A DNA stretch of 64,000 bases from Tous-C4FEB sp044356555 (lineage in GTDB: Bacteria > Verrucomicrobiota > Verrucomicrobiia > Opitutales > Opitutaceae): the NCBI GenBank assembly GCA_044356555.1, contig JBIKWB010000001.1, positions 62,001 through 126,000 on the forward strand, written 5' to 3'. Positions 59,886 through 64,000 of this stretch are shown one piece after another. The position numbers and the translations under genes were made by a program. The notes beneath the pieces were generated by a model, which had not been told where the DNA came from, searched no databases, and was given only the letters and a program-made list of their open reading frames with translations. Position 1 is the stretch's first letter; each line of letters begins with the position of its first letter.

Positions 59886-60971
59886 TTAGGTGCGGAGCCC
59901 GAGGCCGATTTCGCGGCGGAGGAAGGCGATGGATTTCGCGATCTCGGCTTTTTGGAATTCTTGGGTGACGGCTTTTCCTTCGGGACCGGCGGGAGCCTTG
60001 AAGGCGGTGAGCGGTCGACCGCGGGCGGCGAGGGCTTCGAATTTCGCGAGTTTTTCCGGACGGCGGTCGTAGTGTTTCCAGAAGTCCGGTTGCTTGTAGG
60101 GGAAGGCGCGCTGGGCGCCAGAGATCGTCTCGATCATGATCGGAACCTGTGGGCAAAGTTGGGCCCAGCGGGCGGCAAACGCCTTCCAGTCAATCAGACC
60201 ATCGCCGGCGGCGGTCCATTGCACGGCGGCACCTTCCGGAGTGGACCAGATCTGTTGGTCGCGGAGACTGGAGCAGATCGTGACGGGACCGAGGGTTTCG
60301 AAAGCGTCCATCGGATCTTCGAGGGTCCAGGCGGCGTTGCCGGAGTCGAAATTGCAGCCGACAAAATCGGTGCCGGCGGCCTCGATGAGTTGGCGACACT
60401 CCCACGAGTGCAAATCACCGCCGTGGTTCTCGATCGCGATTTTCAAACCGGCCTTGAGCGCGTCGGCGCGGCAGGCCTTGAGTACGGCGACGGTATCCGC
60501 GATGCGGGCTTGGATGCCGCCCTCGGATTTGCGGTCTTCCATGTTGCCGAGGACGGCGCGAAACATGGGCGAGCCGAGGGTTTTGGCGACGCGCAGGCCG
60601 AGGCGGAGATGCTCTTCGGCGGTGCCCCAGTTTTTCTTAAACGTCTTCGACGTCGGGCAGATGCTCCAGCTCCCAACGTAGAGCGTGAGACCGGCGGCTT
60701 CCGCGCGCGCGCGCACGAGGCGGAGAGCGGAATCGTCGAGGCTTTCCAGCGCGTCGAGGTCGGAGATGAAGAGCGTGTCGCACTTGAGCGACGCGGCGTA
60801 GTCGATCAGTTGCGGAGCCTTCCAGCCCATGGCGCGGAGGGCGTAGTTGTCGAGGCCGACGGCGAGCTTGGGCGCGGGCTTCGCGGCGGTGGCGGCGAGC
60901 AAAGTGGGACCGGCGAACGCCGTGGCGGTCGCGGCGACGGCGGTGTTTTTCAGAAAAGTGCGGCGGAGCAT
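59886..60971 (-). CDS. Tat-exported TIM-barrel protein, sugar phosphate isomerase/epimerase family
   Basis: Exported 361-residue protein with a Tat signal (LRRTFLKNTAVAATATAFAG). The TIM barrel carries AIENHGGDLHSWECRQLIEA near residue 190, VGCNFDSGNAAWTLEDP near residue 215 and PIMIETISG near residue 275, matching Glu, Asp, His and Glu metal ligands of the xylose-isomerase-like superfamily. It precedes the Tat Gfo/Idh/MocA gene on the same strand. The two are a plausible periplasmic pair for oxidising and then eliminating a glycoside, as in the 14.5-34 kb block. Confidence 0.85.
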   Translation of the reverse strand: MLRRTFLKNTAVAATATAFAGPTLLAATAAKPAPKLAVGLDNYALRAMGWKAPQLIDYAASLKCDTLFISDLDALESLDDSALRLVRARAEAAGLTLYVGSWSICPTSKTFKKNWGTAEEHLRLGLRVAKTLGSPMFRAVLGNMEDRKSEGGIQARIADTVAVLKACRADALKAGLKIAIENHGGDLHSWECRQLIEAAGTDFVGCNFDSGNAAWTLEDPMDAFETLGPVTICSSLRDQQIWSTPEGAAVQWTAAGDGLIDWKAFAARWAQLCPQVPIMIETISGAQRAFPYKQPDFWKHYDRRPEKLAKFEALAARGRPLTAFKAPAGPEGKAVTQEFQKAEIAKSIAFLRREIGLGLRT

Positions 60972-61247
60972 GGGACGGAGGGAAACGTTAAACGCGGAAG
61001 AGGAGAAAACGGGGCGGCAACCGGGCGGTTGCGGAACGGGAAAGCTGGGCGAACCCCGGCCGCTTTACAAGCCGGGGCGCGGTTCCCGGGGCGCCAAAAA
61101 ATTACCTCGCTTGCGGCGCGCGGAGGGCGTGTTTTTTTCCGTCGTCGCGCGTTTTTCCCCGCGATGAAAACCCCGCCACTCCAATTTGTCCGGAATCGGT
61201 CTGTCTTCTGACCGGGCCTACTGACCCGATTCCAATATCTACCCCTC
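60972..61247. other. 276-bp divergent intergenic region
   Basis: Separates the Tat TIM-barrel gene (minus) from a TonB receptor (plus), so it should hold both promoters. A hairpin CCCCGGC/GCCGGGG at 61054-61077 is followed by a second at about 61076-61095 and then AAAAAATT. CGTTTAACG occurs on the minus strand at about 60985-60993 and could be a half-palindromic LacI-type operator. No gene is seen. Confidence 0.4.
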
Positions 61248-64000
61248 ATGAAAACTGCATTCCTGTTTTACCGGGCCTTGGGCCTGTTTCTCGCGCTGGC
61301 GGCGGCCTACTCGGCCGGGGCGCAAGTTGCCGCCGTCGGCACAATTGAGGGGCGCGTCTTCGATGCGCGCCGCGGCCAGTATCTCGAGAACGCCCGGGTC
61401 ACCGTCGCGGGTTCGAAGCAGGAGACGTTTACCGACGCCATCGGCCAGTATCGCCTGGCGGAGGTCCCGGCGGGCAAAGTCACCCTAAATATTTTCTACA
61501 CGGGGCGCGGCGTCGTCACGGAGGCGGTAAACGTAACCTCCGGTCAGACCGTGCAACGCGACGTCACGTTCTCCGGAGAGACTCCGACGGGACGGGGAAA
61601 TGCGGCCGGGGACACCATCAAGCTCGATGCTTTCAACGTCACCTCGTCGAAAGAGATGGACGCCGCTTCGCTGGCGATCAACGAGCAGCGTTTCGCGAAG
61701 AACATCACGAACGTCGTATCGGCCGACGAATTCGGCACCATTGCCGACGGCAGCGTGGGTGAGTTCATGAAGTTTCTCCCCGGCATCACGAGCGATTACA
61801 CCGGCGGTGATGCCCGAAGGTTCTCCATCAGTGGCGTGCCGGCCGGGAACGTCCCGATTTCCATGGGCGGTTTCGACATGGCCAGCGCTGCCGGCGGCGG
61901 CACCACCCGGGCCGTCGAGCTCGATCAGGTTTCCATCAACAGCGTCTCGCGCGTCGAGGTGAACCGCTCGCCCACGCCCGAGCAACCCGGCTCCGCCCTC
62001 GCCGGCTCGGTGAATTTCGTGCCGCGCAGCGCGTTCGAGCGGAGCCGCCCATCCTACAACTACAGCGTCGCCTTCCTGATGAAGGACGCCGAGCGCTCCT
62101 TTCTGCGCCAGTCGCCCGGTCCCGGTTGGGGCGAAAAAACTTACAAGATTCATCCCGGCTTCGATGTATCGGCGGTCGTGCCGGTGAATCGAAACTTCGG
62201 GTTCACGTTTTCCGCCGGCTACTCGATGCAGTACACGCCGCAGAGCAACCAGGCGACCCAATGGCGTGGCGCCGCCGCGGTCACGAACGCCGCGGCTACC
62301 GCGAGCACGGGACTGCCCGACACTACGCCCGACAAACCCTACCTCACCAACTACTCGTGGCGCGACTCCGGCAAAGACACGACCCGCTATTCCTTCGCGA
62401 CCACGGTGGACTGGCGTTTTGCCCCCCGTGACCGCCTCTCCTTTGGTTTTTCCTATGCTTACCTCCGCGAACACTTCGCCACCCGCACCCAGAATATAAT
62501 CATCAACCGCGTCGCCCCGGGCGACTGGGGTCCTTCGTTCACCCGCGGCGCCGAGAGCGCGTTTCCCACGACCGGCCCCGCCATCAACGCCGGCCAGATC
62601 GAGCTGGTGAACAACGGCCGCATCCGCCCCGGCCGCACCCTCATGCCCACGCTCACCTGGCGCCATGACGGCCCGCTTTGGAAACTAGAATCCGGCGTCT
62701 CCTACTCCACTTCGCGCATCGTATACCAGGACATCGATGACGGGGCTTTTAACAGTTTCATCGGGCGCCGCACCCACGTGACGATCCGCTTTGACGACAT
62801 TTTCTATCTCCGCCCCGGCCGCTTCACGGTGACCGATCCCGCCGGCAACAAAGTCGATCCATCCGACCTCAAAAGCTACTCGATCGTCTCGGCCAACAGC
62901 ATCCGGCAAAAGGCCTACGAGACCCGCCGCCAAGCCTTCGGCAACATCCGCCGCGATTTCGTCGTGCGCGGTATCCCGGTCGCGTTGAAGGCCGGCGTCG
63001 ATCTCCGCACCGTGCTCCGCGACCGCCGGGGCACCTCGGGCGAACTCTACAACTACGTGGGCGCGGATGGCCGCGCCAGCACCACGCCCACGACCCAGGC
63101 CGGCCTGATCAACGACGACAGTCCCCTCCCGTTCCTGGACGCGGTTTACTCGACGCGCATCCCCGACTTCGGCCTCCCCAAGCAGCAGCACGTGGACAAC
63201 GGCCAACTCTGGCAGAGCTACCGCGCCAACCCCAATCACTGGACCCGCAACGCCAGCGCCGACTACACCAACCAGACCAACAACTCGAACCGCGTGCAGG
63301 AGATCATCTCCTCGGGTTACTTCCGCGCCGACGCCGCGTTTTTCAGCAACCGCCTGAAGCTCACGACCGGCCTCCGCGCCGAGCAGACCAACATCAACGC
63401 CCAAGGCGTGCTCAACGATCCGACGCTCAATTTCCGCCGCGATGCCGCCGGCAACGTCATCAAAGACCCGAACGGTATCCCCCTCCAGATCGTCAACAGC
63501 GCCACCGATCCGCTCGGCGCGCTCCAACGCACGCTCATCGACCGGGGTTATACCGCAAAAAAGGAATTTCTCCGCCTCTTCCCCAGCCTCAACCTTGGCT
63601 ACAATCTTTCCGAGAACCTGATCGCGCGCGGCGCCTACTACCAGACTGTCGGCCGCCCGGAGTTTACCAACTACGTCAGCGGCGTGACCCTCCCCAACAC
63701 CGAGAATCCTCCCAGCTCGAGCAACCGGATCACCCTCGGCAACGTGAACCTGAAAGCGTGGCAGGCCGAGAGCTACGTCGCCCGCCTCGAATACTACTTC
63801 GTGGGCGGCGGCCAAATCTCCTTCGGGGCCTTCATCCGCGATTACCAAAACGCCTTCGTCGCCACCGTGGCGCAGCCCACCGACGAATTTCTCGCGGCCT
63901 ACGCCCTCGATCCTGACACCTACTCGGAATACAACGTCTCCACGAATTACAATAACCCTGAAACCGTGCGAATGCATGGTCTGGAATTCGACTACCAGCA
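61248..64000 (+). CDS. TonB-dependent receptor with carboxypeptidase-regulatory-like domain, 3' end missing
   Basis: Outer-membrane receptor; 917 residues are present and the frame is still open at the window end. ATG 61248 begins a signal peptide (FYRALGLFLALAAAYSAGAQ). A CarboxypepD_reg-like domain follows (IEGRVFDARRGQYLENARVT, GQYRLAEVPAGKVTLNIFY). The plug carries DAFNVTSSKEMD, VGEFMKFLPGITSDYTGG, RFSISGVPAGNVPISMGGFD and VNRSPTPEQPGSALAGSVNF. The barrel part includes LIARGAYYQTVGRPEFTNYV. Its subclass matches the receptor at 20224. It is divergent from the Tat TIM-barrel/oxidoreductase pair, a likely shared locus. Confidence 0.88.
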   Translation, partial: MKTAFLFYRALGLFLALAAAYSAGAQVAAVGTIEGRVFDARRGQYLENARVTVAGSKQETFTDAIGQYRLAEVPAGKVTLNIFYTGRGVVTEAVNVTSGQTVQRDVTFSGETPTGRGNAAGDTIKLDAFNVTSSKEMDAASLAINEQRFAKNITNVVSADEFGTIADGSVGEFMKFLPGITSDYTGGDARRFSISGVPAGNVPISMGGFDMASAAGGGTTRAVELDQVSINSVSRVEVNRSPTPEQPGSALAGSVNFVPRSAFERSRPSYNYSVAFLMKDAERSFLRQSPGPGWGEKTYKIHPGFDVSAVVPVNRNFGFTFSAGYSMQYTPQSNQATQWRGAAAVTNAAATASTGLPDTTPDKPYLTNYSWRDSGKDTTRYSFATTVDWRFAPRDRLSFGFSYAYLREHFATRTQNIIINRVAPGDWGPSFTRGAESAFPTTGPAINAGQIELVNNGRIRPGRTLMPTLTWRHDGPLWKLESGVSYSTSRIVYQDIDDGAFNSFIGRRTHVTIRFDDIFYLRPGRFTVTDPAGNKVDPSDLKSYSIVSANSIRQKAYETRRQAFGNIRRDFVVRGIPVALKAGVDLRTVLRDRRGTSGELYNYVGADGRASTTPTTQAGLINDDSPLPFLDAVYSTRIPDFGLPKQQHVDNGQLWQSYRANPNHWTRNASADYTNQTNNSNRVQEIISSGYFRADAAFFSNRLKLTTGLRAEQTNINAQGVLNDPTLNFRRDAAGNVIKDPNGIPLQIVNSATDPLGALQRTLIDRGYTAKKEFLRLFPSLNLGYNLSENLIARGAYYQTVGRPEFTNYVSGVTLPNTENPPSSSNRITLGNVNLKAWQAESYVARLEYYFVGGGQISFGAFIRDYQNAFVATVAQPTDEFLAAYALDPDTYSEYNVSTNYNNPETVRMHGLEFDYQ

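Noticed and set aside
62685..63977. Minus-strand open frames (also 61485-62666) at the right edge
   Set aside because: They lie opposite a plus-strand TonB receptor with a signal peptide, CarboxypepD-like domain and plug; the receptor frame is open to the window end.
1..64000. CRISPR arrays, rRNA and tRNA genes
   Set aside because: No regularly spaced direct repeats with unique spacers and no recognisable tRNA or rRNA sequence were found on reading; a dedicated scan was not possible here.

Overview
The window is a GC-rich bacterial chromosome segment. It carries five TonB-dependent receptors (one cut by the window edge), Tat-exported Gfo/Idh/MocA oxidoreductases and TIM-barrel sugar isomerase-like proteins, a DUF1080 protein, large beta-propeller/HEAT/cytochrome c proteins and a ThuA-containing giant protein. 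That mix is typical of the PVC superphylum, and most like Verrucomicrobiota of the Opitutaceae type. This assignment is inferred from gene content; the window has no rRNA, tRNA or CRISPR array that I could find.

Layout. 0-1.3 kb: 3' part of a sodium:solute symporter. 1.5-4.8 kb: a bacillithiol-type thiol cluster (a half-length BshC-like protein, a BshB-like deacetylase, BshA, then a GNAT acetyltransferase). 4.8-5.5 kb: PIN/AbrB toxin-antitoxin pair. 5.5-13.1 kb: c-type cytochrome propeller protein, Tat TIM-barrel protein, DUF6807 protein, MFS transporter, DUF1643 protein and FMN reductase. 13.1-14.4 kb: two unknown proteins. 14.5-34.3 kb: nine co-directional minus-strand genes for outer-membrane uptake and periplasmic oxidation/cleavage of sugars (VCBS protein, cupin, TIM-barrel isomerase, Gfo/Idh/MocA, a 1702-residue ThuA/SGNH/propeller/HEAT/cupredoxin fusion, DUF1080, two TonB receptors, a propeller-HEAT-cytochrome c protein). 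34.5-35.1 kb: VapBC. 35.2-40.7 kb: a tightly coupled SIR2-like/TIR protein and membrane nSTAND NTPase, preceded by an AraC-family regulator. 40.8-44.9 kb: de novo NAD genes nadA, nadC, a HicBA-like pair, and nadB. 45-52.5 kb: a large EF-hand-like membrane protein, a DenD-like dehydrogenase, a BASS transporter, an orphan sugar-binding protein, an unknown protein and a VCBS protein. 52.5-53.4 kb: a decayed AbrB/PIN pair bracketed by palindromic repeats. 53.4-61 kb: TonB receptor with a LacI regulator, an IS4-type transposase remnant, a DUF433/DUF5615 pair, and a second Gfo/Idh/MocA plus TIM-barrel pair. 61.2-64 kb: a TonB receptor running off the end.

How the parts may work together. The 14.5-34.3 kb block reads as an import-and-oxidation pathway for glycosides: receptors take up the substrate, Gfo/Idh/MocA and TIM-barrel/DUF1080 proteins could oxidise and cleave it through 3-keto intermediates, and heme and copper proteins could pass electrons. 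The most unusual unit is the SIR2-like/TIR + nSTAND pair. It looks like an immune-type NAD-consuming module and sits back to back with the NAD biosynthesis genes. Its SIR2-like domain appears to have lost the catalytic Asn and His by eye, which leaves the TIR domain as the likely enzyme. Intergenic spaces are rich in several families of small palindromes, and five toxin-antitoxin-like pairs are scattered through the window.
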